A DNA stretch of 64,000 nucleotides from Chryseobacterium sp. H1D6B (GCF_029892445.1 NZ_JARXVJ010000001.1:3658001-3722000), one strand, 5' to 3'. Shown: positions 42,082 through 50,504, counted from the stretch's first letter. The notes: a model not told the origin generated them from the sequence alone. A program made the numbers and translations.

Positions 42082-42140
42082 TAAACAAAAGAATATTACC
42101 CTTTATGACTAGGATCATATTTAGGATCGATAAGTATATA

Positions 42141-42220
42141 TAAATTTGACTTGATAATCTTAGTGTGATTAATATCACATGTCAATCTTTGAACTTCCCA
42201 CTTATGAGGGGAGTTTTTTT
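42141..42220 (+). ncRNA. Candidate small RNA 3 (pyrH-frr gap)
   Basis: -7 box TAAATTTG (42141-42148), then TGTGATTAATATCACA (42164-42179), a perfect 16-bp palindrome that is either a stem or a CRP-type site. The terminator AACTTCCC/GGGGAGTT plus seven T ends at 42220. The predicted RNA is ~70 nt. Confidence 0.4.
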
Positions 42221-42405
42221 ATGGAATTAAGTTTTGTTTTAATTAACTAAATGACAGGAAAGGGAAAAAGAGATAGTGAAATTATTATAATCGTATCTCT
42301 GTATATTCAAAATCTTAATAGCAAACTGAAAAATTATAGATGATATTTTAGATCTTAGTGGTGAAAATATAATTGATAAAGCTTTACATAATTAAAAACA
42401 AATGT

Positions 42406-42478
42406 TATTTTTGCACCACTGAATAGTAAAAAGAAAAGGGAAACAGTTGGAAAGTACCGCTTTTTAATATGTAACTGT
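42406..42478 (+). promoter_or_regulatory. frr -7 box and structured leader
   Basis: TATTTTTG (42406-42413) gives a ~115-nt leader. It contains a nested hairpin: outer ACAGTT/AACTGT (42443-42448 with 42473-42478) and inner AAAG/CTTT. Confidence 0.5.
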
Positions 42479-42532
42479 CTGATTATTAGAATAATTAAAT
42501 TAATGTGTAATTTATCAAATTTTAAATATATA

Positions 42533-43087
42533 ATGGAAGAATTAGATCTTATAGTAGAAACTGTAAAACAGGATATGGAGGCAGCTATTAAACATTTGGA
42601 TCATGCATTTCAAAGAATTAGAGCAGGACGTGCATCTACATCTATGGTTCAGGATGTTATGGTAGAATATTATGGAGCTCCGACTCCGATTAACCAGGTT
42701 GCTAACGTTTCCGTTCCGGATGCAATGACAATTTCTATCCAGCCTTGGGACAGAACTGCTATCGGCGCTATTGAAAAAGCGATTATCAATTCTAATTTAG
42801 GTTTTGCTCCTTCTAATAACGGAGAGAATATTATCTTGAATGTTCCGCCTTTAACGGAGGATAGAAGAAGAGAATTAGCAAAACAGGCTAAGGGAGAAAC
42901 GGAAGACACAAAAATCGTTATAAGAAATGCGAGACAAACCGGTATAAAAGAGCTTAAAAAATTAGAAGGTGTTTCTGAAGACGCTATAAAAGGAGTAGAA
43001 GCAGATATCCAAGAGCTTACTGATAAGTATGTAAAAGCTTGCGACGACCATCTTAAGACTAAAGAAGCTGAAATTATGAAAGTATAA
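42533..43087 (+). CDS. frr: Ribosome recycling factor
   Basis: RRF of 184 residues (E. coli 185). It releases ribosomes from mRNA after termination together with EF-G. The family body is clear: 'HAFQRIRAGRASTSMVQDVMVEYYGAPTPINQVANVSVPD' in outline, 'IQPWDRTAIGAIEKAI', 'NIILNVPPLTEDRRRELAKQAK' and a C-terminal three-helix-bundle strand. The ATG at 42533 starts at the normal RRF N-terminus; a longer frame adds ten residues. It is separated from pyrH by a long spacer and has its own promoter box. Confidence 0.97.
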   Translation: MEELDLIVETVKQDMEAAIKHLDHAFQRIRAGRASTSMVQDVMVEYYGAPTPINQVANVSVPDAMTISIQPWDRTAIGAIEKAIINSNLGFAPSNNGENIILNVPPLTEDRRRELAKQAKGETEDTKIVIRNARQTGIKELKKLEGVSEDAIKGVEADIQELTDKYVKACDDHLKTKEAEIMKV

Positions 43088-43104
43088 TATTCAGTTTGAA
43101 AAAT

Positions 43105-43138
43105 AAAAAAAGAGGTTTCGTTTTGAAACCTCTTTTTT
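43105..43138. terminator. Convergent terminator
   Basis: AAAAAAAGAGGTTTC/GAAACCTCTTTTTT with a 5-nt loop, between frr and the convergent exported-protein gene. Confidence 0.9.
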
Positions 43139-43157
43139 GTTTTGTATGACTGTGATT

Positions 43158-43952
43158 TTATTTACAATTTTCGTTATAATCGTAGATCACTTCATTTACG
43201 ATTGATAATTTATCTACTGTTGCATTGTCTATTTCATTTTTAATGAACTTACCTAGACCTGTTCTCTTTTTTTCTTCATTTTTTAAAGAACCGTATTCCC
43301 CTTTTGTTACTTTCGCTTTTGTATAAGGACAGTCTGCTACGATCATTTTTACTTTTGCAGGTGTCAGATCTTCAGCTTTTGCTCCTCTTTTAGAATAAAT
43401 ATAGTAGGGATTATTCATCAGCCTGTCTGTTTCCTGTTGCGTTATTGCTCTTGTGCTTCCTGCAGAGAAAGCAGTAGGATAGCCGTAAATTTTAAATACT
43501 TTGATCTTTCCGTCTGTTACCAGTTCTGCAAATTGAGAAGTTCTTGTAAGGTTATTTAAAGCTTTAAATCCTGCACCTAAACCTGTGCTGCTTTCTGAGC
43601 TGTTTAAACTTTCTCTTGTATTGGTATATTTTACAGATTCAAAATGTCTTTCAGTATCCCCGTCATAAAGCATATATTCTTTGATCTCATCGGCATCATA
43701 AGTTTTGAATTTCATTCTTTTCTTTGATTTATCGATATCAGACACTGCAATGAATTTCACTTTCAGCTGATTCTGCCACGGACTCGAATAACCGCCGTTA
43801 AGATGTACAACTCCTTCTATTTTTTTTCCGCCTTTATCAATGATATATCCGTATCTCTCTCCGGGTTTAGTTTCGTAGTCATTATTATCTTCCTGCGCGT
43901 AAATATTGGAAGTAATTAAGCTGAACAGCCCTAATAGTAAAAATTTTTTCAT
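43158..43952 (-). CDS. Exported protein of unknown function
   Basis: 264-residue protein with a clear signal peptide (MKKFLLLGLFSLITSNIYAQ). The mature part begins 'ETKPGERYGYIIDKGGKKIEGVVHLNG', a small beta-rich domain I cannot place. Further on are a Ser-rich stretch near residue 115 and a basic C-terminal helix ('EKKRTGLGKFIKNEID'). Two Cys (in ADCPYTK and at the end, ENCK) could form a disulfide. No T9SS tail or lipobox is present, so a periplasmic location is likely. It stands alone between frr and the lptF/G operon. Confidence 0.75.
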   Translation of the reverse strand: MKKFLLLGLFSLITSNIYAQEDNNDYETKPGERYGYIIDKGGKKIEGVVHLNGGYSSPWQNQLKVKFIAVSDIDKSKKRMKFKTYDADEIKEYMLYDGDTERHFESVKYTNTRESLNSSESSTGLGAGFKALNNLTRTSQFAELVTDGKIKVFKIYGYPTAFSAGSTRAITQQETDRLMNNPYYIYSKRGAKAEDLTPAKVKMIVADCPYTKAKVTKGEYGSLKNEEKKRTGLGKFIKNEIDNATVDKLSIVNEVIYDYNENCK

Positions 43953-44040
43953 GTAAATTAATTTTTCGCAAATATCAGAAAATAAAATTGATTTCTGTAA
44001 AAATAGAATTCATAGAAATTACTTGCGCAGAATTAAAATA

Positions 44041-44072
44041 AAAATAGATCCAGAATTTTCTGAATCTATTTT
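44041..44072. terminator. Terminator of the ftsK-lolA-lptF/G operon
   Basis: AAAATAGATcCAGAA/TTCTGaATCTATTTT (one mismatched pair), five bases after the lptF/G stop on the minus strand. Confidence 0.8.
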
Positions 44073-44076
44073 TGTT

Positions 44077-45531
44077 TTATTGATATCTCTTATGTTCTTT
44101 ATTTCTGGAGAATCTTTTTGTGATCGGCTTGAACAGGGCTTTGTACTTTTCAGCATCAAATAACTGCGAATCCGTAAGCGCTTTATAAGTCATAATAACT
44201 CCAAACGGGAAAAGTATGATATTAGGCAGCCAAGCAGCGAGATAAGGATTCAGCTGTCCAGACCATGCCATATTTTCGAATCCTACATTGATTATATAGA
44301 AAATAATGAAGATTACGAGCGCAATAATAACGGGAAGCCCCATGCCTCCTTTTCTGATAATAGATCCTAAACTCGCTCCAATTAAAAAGAAAATAATACA
44401 AGTGAACGAGTAGGATAGTATTCTCTGCTGATAGATAATCACCTTACTGAAATACTTTATATTAGGCTTAATATCATTATTCTTTCCTTCTAACGTCGTT
44501 TTTAAATTATCTATTCTGTTGTAAGCATTGTAAATAATTTCAAGCTTTTTCTCACTTTTTACAGTATCTAACTTCACTTGGGCTTTCACAGGGGCTTTGG
44601 ATTTATTTTTATCCATGTAAGTGATCACAGAACTGGTCTGGTTGATAATATCAGAGCTTATATTGGTAAAGAATTTATCGTTGTCCTTCTTGTTTTTTTC
44701 AATGGTTTCATTCAGCTGGTTATAGGTCTGAAAACGGTAGTCATCAGTGATCTGCTCTTTTTCTATGGCTTTATTAATGATTTCACTGATATCAAAATGG
44801 GAAATCAATGTGTCAAATTTAATAGCCTGATCTGGCTGCTTTAATCTTACATTATCGCCTTTTCCTGCAAAATTATCCTCAAATACATATCCATTATGGA
44901 GCACTAATTTTAAATAACTTTTATTAGCTGCCGGAACAAATTTCCCTTTTTCAGCTACAATAGACTGTTGGTTTTCATATGTACTGGCTTTTCTATGGAC
45001 AAAAACTCCTTCAATATTTTCTCCGTTGTCTCCATAAATTTTGTCAAATTTCACCATATACCCTGGGATCTGGTCAATGAACTGACCCGGTGTGAAGTTC
45101 AGTGCCGGTTTAGTCTGTGCAATATTAAAAAGCATATTTTTAGCTTTCTTCTGGAAATCAGGAATGATATTATTCGAAAAGAAAAACAGCATGACTGCAA
45201 GAATAGTAGTGACTCCCAAAAGAGGCATCATCACACGGGTTAAAGAAATTCCTGCAGCTTTCATCGCAGCGAGCTCATACCGTTCCCCGAATTCTCCAAA
45301 TGACATGATGCTCGCCAATAGAATGGTAAGCGGTAAAACCATACTTATTACACTTACCCCGAGGTAAAAAAGAAGTTTAAGGATCTGCCAGTAGCTTAAT
45401 CCTTTCCCCATAAACTGTCCCAGCTGAACCCAGATAATGTTTACAATAAATATGAAAAACAGCACACTGAATATAAAGAAAAACGGTCCAAAGAAGGTTT
45501 TTATGATATATCGGTCTAGTATTTTAAACAT
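44077..45531 (-). CDS. LptF/LptG-type LPS export permease
   Basis: YjgP/YjgQ-family inner-membrane protein of 484 residues. Three N-terminal transmembrane segments ('LDRYIIKTFFGPFFFIFSVLF', ...) precede a ~200-residue periplasmic beta-jellyroll, a Lys-rich helical insertion (residues ~270-340) and three C-terminal segments. The conserved opening 'ILDRYIIKTF' and 'ERYELAAMKAAGISLTRV' (the LptB2-coupling loop) are diagnostic. It extracts LPS with LptB and passes it to LptC/A. The helical insertion is longer than in E. coli. It follows a LolA-like gene by 68 bp across a hairpin. Confidence 0.92.
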   Translation of the reverse strand: MFKILDRYIIKTFFGPFFFIFSVLFFIFIVNIIWVQLGQFMGKGLSYWQILKLLFYLGVSVISMVLPLTILLASIMSFGEFGERYELAAMKAAGISLTRVMMPLLGVTTILAVMLFFFSNNIIPDFQKKAKNMLFNIAQTKPALNFTPGQFIDQIPGYMVKFDKIYGDNGENIEGVFVHRKASTYENQQSIVAEKGKFVPAANKSYLKLVLHNGYVFEDNFAGKGDNVRLKQPDQAIKFDTLISHFDISEIINKAIEKEQITDDYRFQTYNQLNETIEKNKKDNDKFFTNISSDIINQTSSVITYMDKNKSKAPVKAQVKLDTVKSEKKLEIIYNAYNRIDNLKTTLEGKNNDIKPNIKYFSKVIIYQQRILSYSFTCIIFFLIGASLGSIIRKGGMGLPVIIALVIFIIFYIINVGFENMAWSGQLNPYLAAWLPNIILFPFGVIMTYKALTDSQLFDAEKYKALFKPITKRFSRNKEHKRYQ

Positions 45532-45546
45532 GCGTCAAAATTAATC

Positions 45547-45571
45547 AAAAAGCCACAAAGATTACTTTGTG
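45547..45571 (-). terminator. Weak intra-operon hairpin
   Basis: CACAAAG-TAAT-CTTTGTG on the minus strand followed by GCTTTTTG, between the LolA-like and lptF/G genes. Possible attenuator. Confidence 0.45.
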
Positions 45572-45599
45572 ACTTTCATATTTTATTACTTTTTTTTAA

Positions 45600-46256
45600 T
45601 TACAATTCTGTGATGACGTAATTTTTATATTTATTCTTGTCAAAAACAAACATATTCGGATCCAATTCCTGATTCTCCTTGTATTCTTTAATGGCAATTA
45701 CAGCAACATCTTTATTATTTCCGTGCTGTTCAAGCTTCACCATCTGCTTTTTTGCAGCATCTACAAAAATATAAACATACTTCAGTCCGTTTGCTTTTAC
45801 AGGAGTAAGTTTTATAAAATCTGCATTTACTCCATTTACTGTTTTCTTACCGCTGTATGATACGTTGTAATCATTTCTGTAGGTCGTAAGATAATTAATA
45901 GGGGAGAACATGGTAGCACTTCCATTGGGCTTGGCGATCGTAACCTCCATATCATCTGCATTAATGTTATAGATCTTATTTCCGTCGAAGATCTGTTCTG
46001 TATCCATGATCTTCAGCTTATATTTGTCTCCGGCTGCATAATAGATTCCAGGTTCTGTTTTAGTTACCTGCCCGTTGACACCGCTTCCAAAAGAAAATTT
46101 AAAATAAGTATTTTTCTTAGAATTGTAGTTCGCTGTAATATCGTCCAGGATCTTCTTAGCTTTTGCATCAATTTTTTGTGCATTGGTAAGCCCTGCGGCT
46201 CCCACGACTAAACCTCCTAATATAATTTTTGAAATAACGTTTTTCATTTTTTTCAT
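45600..46256 (-). CDS. LolA-like outer-membrane lipoprotein carrier
   Basis: Periplasmic carrier-type protein of 218 residues with a signal peptide ending LTNAQ. The mature part has the half-barrel pattern of LolA/LppX: 'LDDITANYNSKKNTYFKFSF', 'GIYYAAGDKYKLKIMDTEQIFDGNKIYNIN', 'VNADFIKLTPVK' and 'YIFVDAAKKQMVKLE'. It would shuttle lipoproteins from inner to outer membrane. Met codons at 46256 and 46247 both give a good signal peptide; the frame open to 46301 adds nothing family-like. It lies between ftsK and lptF/G on one strand. Confidence 0.88.
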   Translation of the reverse strand: MKKMKNVISKIILGGLVVGAAGLTNAQKIDAKAKKILDDITANYNSKKNTYFKFSFGSGVNGQVTKTEPGIYYAAGDKYKLKIMDTEQIFDGNKIYNINADDMEVTIAKPNGSATMFSPINYLTTYRNDYNVSYSGKKTVNGVNADFIKLTPVKANGLKYVYIFVDAAKKQMVKLEQHGNNKDVAVIAIKEYKENQELDPNMFVFDKNKYKNYVITEL

Positions 46257-46316
46257 TTTAATGATCTTTATACATTTTCCAGCTTCAATAATTAAACTCA
46301 ACTGCTGTTTTTCCTT

Positions 46317-48836
46317 TTATTTACGCAGGTCTTCCAAAAACTGTTCCAAAGAATGGAGGTCACTGATGATCACTTCTCTTGCTTTAGCACCATTAAAACC
46401 GCCTACAATACCGCTTGCTTCCAATTGATCCATAATTCTTCCAGCTCTGTTATATCCAAGTTTCAATTGTCTCTGAAGCATGGAAGTAGAACCCTGCTGT
46501 GTAGAAACAATGATTCTTGCAGCATCCTCAAATAAGGCATCTTTTTCATTGGGATCAAAAGCTCCTACAGTACTTGTAGATTCCTCAGACACGTACTCAG
46601 GAAGTAAGAATGCCGAAGCATATCCTTTTTGTTCACCGATAAATTCTGCAAGTCTTTCAACTTCTGGAGTATCTACGAAAGCGCACTGAAGTCTTATAAT
46701 TTCATTTCCATTAAAATAAAGCATATCTCCCTTACCGATCAATTGATCAGCTCCCGGAGAGTCCAAGATCGTTCTTGAATCCACACTGGAAATTACCCTG
46801 AAGGCTGCTCTTGCTGGGAAGTTAGCTTTGATCATCCCGGTAATTACATTTACAGACGGTCTTTGTGTCGCTACGATAAGGTGGATTCCAACGGCTCTTG
46901 CCAGCTGTGCTAATCTGGCGATTGGAAGCTCAACTTCTTTTCCGGCTGTCATAATTAAATCTGCAAACTCATCAACTACCAAAACGATATAAGGCAGGTA
47001 TCGGTGTCCGTTTTCAGGATTTAATTTTCTTTCAGTGAATTTTTTATTGTATTCCTTTAAGTTTTTGCAGAATGCATTTTTTAGAAGATCATATCTTGTA
47101 TCCATCTCTATACAAAGAGAATTCAAAGTGTTGATCACTTTATTGGTATCTGTAATAATAGCATCGTCTGTATCTGGAAGTTTAGCTAAATAATGTCTTT
47201 CAATTTTTGAATATAATGAAAGTTCCACTTTTTTAGGGTCAACCATTACAAACTTCAGCTCACTTGGATGTTTTTTATAAAGCAGGGAAGTCAGGATAGC
47301 ATTGATACCAACTGATTTACCCTGTCCGGTAGCACCTGCCATCAATAAATGGGGCATTTTAGATAAATCCGCCATGAAAATCTCGTTAGAAATGGTTTTA
47401 CCAAATACAACAGGAAGATCCATATCGGTATTCTGGAATTTGTGCGAACTAATTACAGAACGCATAGAAACCATCGTAGGATTTTTTCTTGGAACTTCAA
47501 TTCCTATCGTTCCTTTCCCCGGCATCGGTGCAATAATTCTGATCCCTAATGCTGAAAGATTCAGAGCAATGTCATCCTGCAGTTTTTTAATCGCTGCCAC
47601 TCTGATTCCTGCTTCCGGTACGATCTCATATAAAGTAACGGTGGGTCCTATCGTTGCTTTAATTTCAGAAATCCCGACATTGAAATTCTTTAAAAGTCCA
47701 ACGATCTTATTTTTATTTTCTTCTAATTCTTCTTTATTTACTGATATTTCCTCGTTTCCGTAATCTGTAAGCAGGTCAAGGGTCGGCATTTGAAAATTAG
47801 CCAGATCTAATCTGTGGTCATACAGGCCGTGTTTTTCAACTAGTTCCTGAGACTTTCTATCAGAAGCATCTAAAACATCAATTACCGGAGCAACTTCAAC
47901 ATTGAATTTGATCTCTTCCTGAGGTGCTGCCGGAGTTTTAATATCAAAAGCTTCAGCAGGACTTGCCACTGGAACAGCAGGTTTTGTATTAAGATTAAAA
48001 TTAATGGAGTTAGAAGAATCATTATTATCTTCCTCAAATGAAGTATGGTTCGGAGTAACAATACGGTCTAAATTTGTTGAAACAGGAACTTCAGGAAATC
48101 CTTTAGGGACGCTTACCGGTTCTTGTGCTTTTATAGGAGCAGTATGATCTGTTACCGAAATATTTGATGAGTTCTCTTGAATTTCTTCTTCCAGTTCTTC
48201 ATCAGCTTCAAAATCCTCCTCTGAGCTAGGCATCATTGATTTTACTTTTCCAATCGTATTTTCATTGATGGTATTAAATTTCGCTTTAACAGAACTTGGA
48301 CGCAGATTGAATTCTAAAATAAAATACAAAAGGATGCTGGAAGCCAGAACAAGCCAAAGCCCCACGGTTCCAATAATTGCATTAAGAGAATCCATGATCT
48401 GGTATCCGTAAACACCGCCTAAAACACCTTGTCCTTTTGTGACAGCTCCGAAAAATATAGGAAGCCAGCAGATGAAAAATAACGAATGTCCTACCGTTTT
48501 CCAAGGTTTGAACATCTTCTTTTTTAGGATCATTGTTCCAAAGACTAAAAAGAGAAAAGCAATGATAAAAGAAGCAACCCCGATACTTTCAAATATAAAA
48601 ATATTCCCCAGCCAGTCGCCGACTTTCCCAAAAACGTTTGAAGATTGTATACTCTTATCCAGCATAGTTCCAGCCTGGCTTTGGTCTGCTTTCCAATTCA
48701 TTAAATAAGAAATGAAGGAGAAAGTAAGAACTACAGAAAAAAGTATAAAAGTAAGCCCGAAAAAAATACGTGGCTTAGATAAAATTTTGCCCTTTTCAGG
48801 CGATTCCGGTTGTTTTTTTTGTGTCTTTTTATCCAT
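46317..48836 (-). CDS. ftsK: DNA translocase FtsK/SpoIIIE
   Basis: Septal DNA pump of 839 residues for chromosome segregation and dimer resolution. Four transmembrane segments occupy residues ~25-180. An acidic, Pro-rich linker follows to ~340. The motor begins at 'LVEKHGLYDHRLDLANFQMPTLDLL', with Walker A 'GATGQGKSVGIN' near residue 500, Walker B 'YIVLVVDEFADLIM' and 'LIVATQRPSVNVITGMIKANFPARAAFRV'. The C-terminal winged-helix gamma domain reads 'LQRQLKLGYNRAGRIMDQLEASGIVGGFNGAKAREVI'. The linker is short compared with E. coli. The -7 box is at 48850-48857. Confidence 0.97.
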   Translation of the reverse strand: MDKKTQKKQPESPEKGKILSKPRIFFGLTFILFSVVLTFSFISYLMNWKADQSQAGTMLDKSIQSSNVFGKVGDWLGNIFIFESIGVASFIIAFLFLVFGTMILKKKMFKPWKTVGHSLFFICWLPIFFGAVTKGQGVLGGVYGYQIMDSLNAIIGTVGLWLVLASSILLYFILEFNLRPSSVKAKFNTINENTIGKVKSMMPSSEEDFEADEELEEEIQENSSNISVTDHTAPIKAQEPVSVPKGFPEVPVSTNLDRIVTPNHTSFEEDNNDSSNSINFNLNTKPAVPVASPAEAFDIKTPAAPQEEIKFNVEVAPVIDVLDASDRKSQELVEKHGLYDHRLDLANFQMPTLDLLTDYGNEEISVNKEELEENKNKIVGLLKNFNVGISEIKATIGPTVTLYEIVPEAGIRVAAIKKLQDDIALNLSALGIRIIAPMPGKGTIGIEVPRKNPTMVSMRSVISSHKFQNTDMDLPVVFGKTISNEIFMADLSKMPHLLMAGATGQGKSVGINAILTSLLYKKHPSELKFVMVDPKKVELSLYSKIERHYLAKLPDTDDAIITDTNKVINTLNSLCIEMDTRYDLLKNAFCKNLKEYNKKFTERKLNPENGHRYLPYIVLVVDEFADLIMTAGKEVELPIARLAQLARAVGIHLIVATQRPSVNVITGMIKANFPARAAFRVISSVDSRTILDSPGADQLIGKGDMLYFNGNEIIRLQCAFVDTPEVERLAEFIGEQKGYASAFLLPEYVSEESTSTVGAFDPNEKDALFEDAARIIVSTQQGSTSMLQRQLKLGYNRAGRIMDQLEASGIVGGFNGAKAREVIISDLHSLEQFLEDLRK

Positions 48837-49139
48837 AATATCAATGTCGCAAATTTAATGTTTTTTCAACATTAAAAGAATCTTTTTTTGCTCAAAAAGA
48901 AGCCGTAATTTATGTTTATTTTTTTGAAAAATGATTCTGTTTTATTGATAAATTATAGTTAAATGTTTATCCTGTTTAATCAATCCCGGATATTTCCAGA
49001 TCCTTATCTTCCTGTTTATTTTTAATGGTTATACTAGATGAAATGCTTTAAAACAACCTATTTGCCGCATTTTTGGAATAATTATTTAAAACGGACTTCA
49101 TTATAAACGAGAAATTAAAATAAATAATAAGCATCATTT
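48837..49139. other. ftsK promoter region and AT-rich spacer
   Basis: Part of a 375-bp gap. It has the minus-strand -7 box TAAATTTG (48850-48857), which would give ftsK a leader of about 10 nt, and a small AATGTT/AACATT hairpin next to it. No gene is seen in the rest. Confidence 0.5.
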
Positions 49140-49155
49140 TTTGAACTAGTTCAAA
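49140..49155. promoter_or_regulatory. FNR/CRP-type palindrome
   Basis: TTTGAACTAGTTCAAA, a perfect 16-bp palindrome with the FNR-like half-site plan TTGA-N6-TCAA. Its centre is about 41 bp upstream of the start inferred from the -7 box at 49177-49184, the class II activator position. Confidence 0.65.
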
Positions 49156-49176
49156 GGTCAGGGGTTTCAGCATATC

Positions 49177-49184
49177 TAATTTTG
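49177..49184 (+). promoter_or_regulatory. -7 box of the isochorismatase-family operon
   Basis: TAATTTTG, 27 bp before the ATG. No -33 TTG at proper spacing, as expected for an activator-dependent promoter. Confidence 0.55.
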
Positions 49185-49211
49185 CATCATAATAATTAAA
49201 CAAGAAAAATT

Positions 49212-49757
49212 ATGAAAAAAGCACTTTTAATCATTGACATACAAAACGACTACTTTCCTGGAGGAACTCATGTTTTAGCAGATTCTGAAACTGCAGGCAC
49301 TCATGCATCAAAACTTTTAAATACGGCAAGAAATAGAAATTTAGAAATTATACACATCAAGCATATTGCAGTAAATGAGGGAGCTGATTTCTTTTTGCCT
49401 GATACTTATGGAGCAGAAATTCATCATTGTGTAAAGCCTCTGGACGGCGAAAAAGTAATCATTAAAAATTATCCGAACAGTTTTAGAGAAACAGAATTAC
49501 TGAAATACCTTCATGAAAAGGATGTTACTGAGCTGGTAATCTGCGGGATGATGACTGATGTATGTGTGGATGCAACAGTAAGAGCGGCAATGGATCTGGG
49601 TTTCAATACCACAGTGATAGGTGATGCCTGTGCTGCACGTGACCGCGAGCTTTATGGAGAAACTGTATCAGCAGGGAATATTCAAAAAGCTTATCTAGCT
49701 GGAATGACTGCTCTGGGCGGTTTATATGCAGATGTAATTAAAACTGAGGAATTTTAA
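49212..49757 (+). CDS. Cysteine hydrolase, isochorismatase family (cytoplasmic)
   Basis: Isochorismatase-fold amidase of 181 residues without signal peptide. The catalytic triad is complete: Asp9 ('LLIIDIQNDYFPGG'), Lys85 ('VIIKNYPNSF') and nucleophile Cys118 ('GMMTDVCVDATVRAA'). This resembles YcaC/nicotinamidase-like hydrolases; 'HIKHIAV' supplies possible metal or substrate His residues. A close paralogue carrying a signal peptide follows 28 bp downstream. Expression is probably driven from the promoter with the FNR-type palindrome. Substrate unknown. Confidence 0.92.
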   Translation: MKKALLIIDIQNDYFPGGTHVLADSETAGTHASKLLNTARNRNLEIIHIKHIAVNEGADFFLPDTYGAEIHHCVKPLDGEKVIIKNYPNSFRETELLKYLHEKDVTELVICGMMTDVCVDATVRAAMDLGFNTTVIGDACAARDRELYGETVSAGNIQKAYLAGMTALGGLYADVIKTEEF

Positions 49758-49785
49758 GCTAAAGATTAATTTAACAAATAATAAA

Positions 49786-50439
49786 ATGAAAAACATTTTT
49801 AAAATCACATCAATTCTTTTAATATGTCTGTTGTCAGCACTGCAAAATGTTTCTGCTCAAAAAGTTTCAGAGAACTTAGAAAGCACTGCATTACTGATTA
49901 TCGATGTTCAAAATGATTATTTCGCTGGAGGAAAAATGGAATTGTCAGGATCTGATAAAGCAGGAAAGAATGTAAAGCAGCTCTTGGAGTATTTCAGAAT
50001 GCATCATTTACCCATAATCCATATACAACATATTGCATTACAAAAAGATGCGGATTTTTTCTTACCCAATACTTTAGGTGCGGAAATCAACTCATTAGTA
50101 AAACCTAAAGAAAATGAAAAAGTAATTACAAAACATTATCCTAATAGTTTTAGAGAAACAGATCTGTTAGAGTATTTACAGTCCAAAGGAATAAAAAAAT
50201 TAGTAATAACAGGAATGATGACGGATGTATGTGTAGACGCAACAGTAAGAGCCTCCATGGATTTTGGTTTCACTAATACTGTTATCGGCGATGCTGTGGC
50301 TACAAGAGACCGGGATTTATACGGACAGACAGTAAAAGCCGTTGATATAAATACGTCTTATCTTGCAGGTATGTCGGCATTGGGCGGTTTGTATGCGAAG
50401 ATATTGACCACTAAGCAGTTCTTAAATAATAACAAGTAA
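49786..50439 (+). CDS. Cysteine hydrolase, isochorismatase family (exported)
   Basis: Paralogue of the preceding gene with an added signal peptide (hydrophobic core LLICLLSAL, cleavage after NVSAQ), 217 residues. The triad is Asp40, Lys116 and Cys149 in the same motifs (LLIIDVQNDYF, VITKHYPNSF, GMMTDVCVDATVRA). Strong likeness over the whole mature length, including 'DADFFLPNTLGAEI' and 'YLAGMSALGGLYA', indicates tandem duplication followed by export of one copy. Isochorismatase-family enzymes are mostly cytoplasmic, so a periplasmic copy is unusual. Confidence 0.92.
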   Translation: MKNIFKITSILLICLLSALQNVSAQKVSENLESTALLIIDVQNDYFAGGKMELSGSDKAGKNVKQLLEYFRMHHLPIIHIQHIALQKDADFFLPNTLGAEINSLVKPKENEKVITKHYPNSFRETDLLEYLQSKGIKKLVITGMMTDVCVDATVRASMDFGFTNTVIGDAVATRDRDLYGQTVKAVDINTSYLAGMSALGGLYAKILTTKQFLNNNK

Positions 50440-50504
50440 AACGCATCAGCTGTCAAATGATGAAAAATGGGTGGAGATATCAATAATGGTGTCTTCCCTT
50501 TTTT

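Larger units (their letters stand above)
41736..42532. other. Long pyrH-frr spacer rich in terminators
   Basis: 797 bp without a convincing protein gene. It contains five or more hairpin-plus-T-run elements, on both strands, and several TAnnTTTG boxes. I read it as up to three small RNA units plus the frr promoter; each is listed separately. Confidence 0.6.

Noticed and set aside
41736..42532. CRISPR-like array in the pyrH-frr gap
   Set aside because: The hairpins differ in sequence and spacing; there are no direct repeats of constant length and no cas genes.
44578..45367. Open frames on the plus strand opposite lptF/G
   Set aside because: They are shadows: no family likeness, no promoter box and full overlap with a well-supported gene.
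47302..47763. 153-codon frame opposite the ftsK motor
   Set aside because: Antisense shadow of conserved FtsK motifs with no signal of its own.
49212..50439. Assembly artefact duplicating one hydrolase gene
   Set aside because: The two copies differ throughout at DNA and protein level, and only one has a signal peptide, so the duplication is genuine and old.
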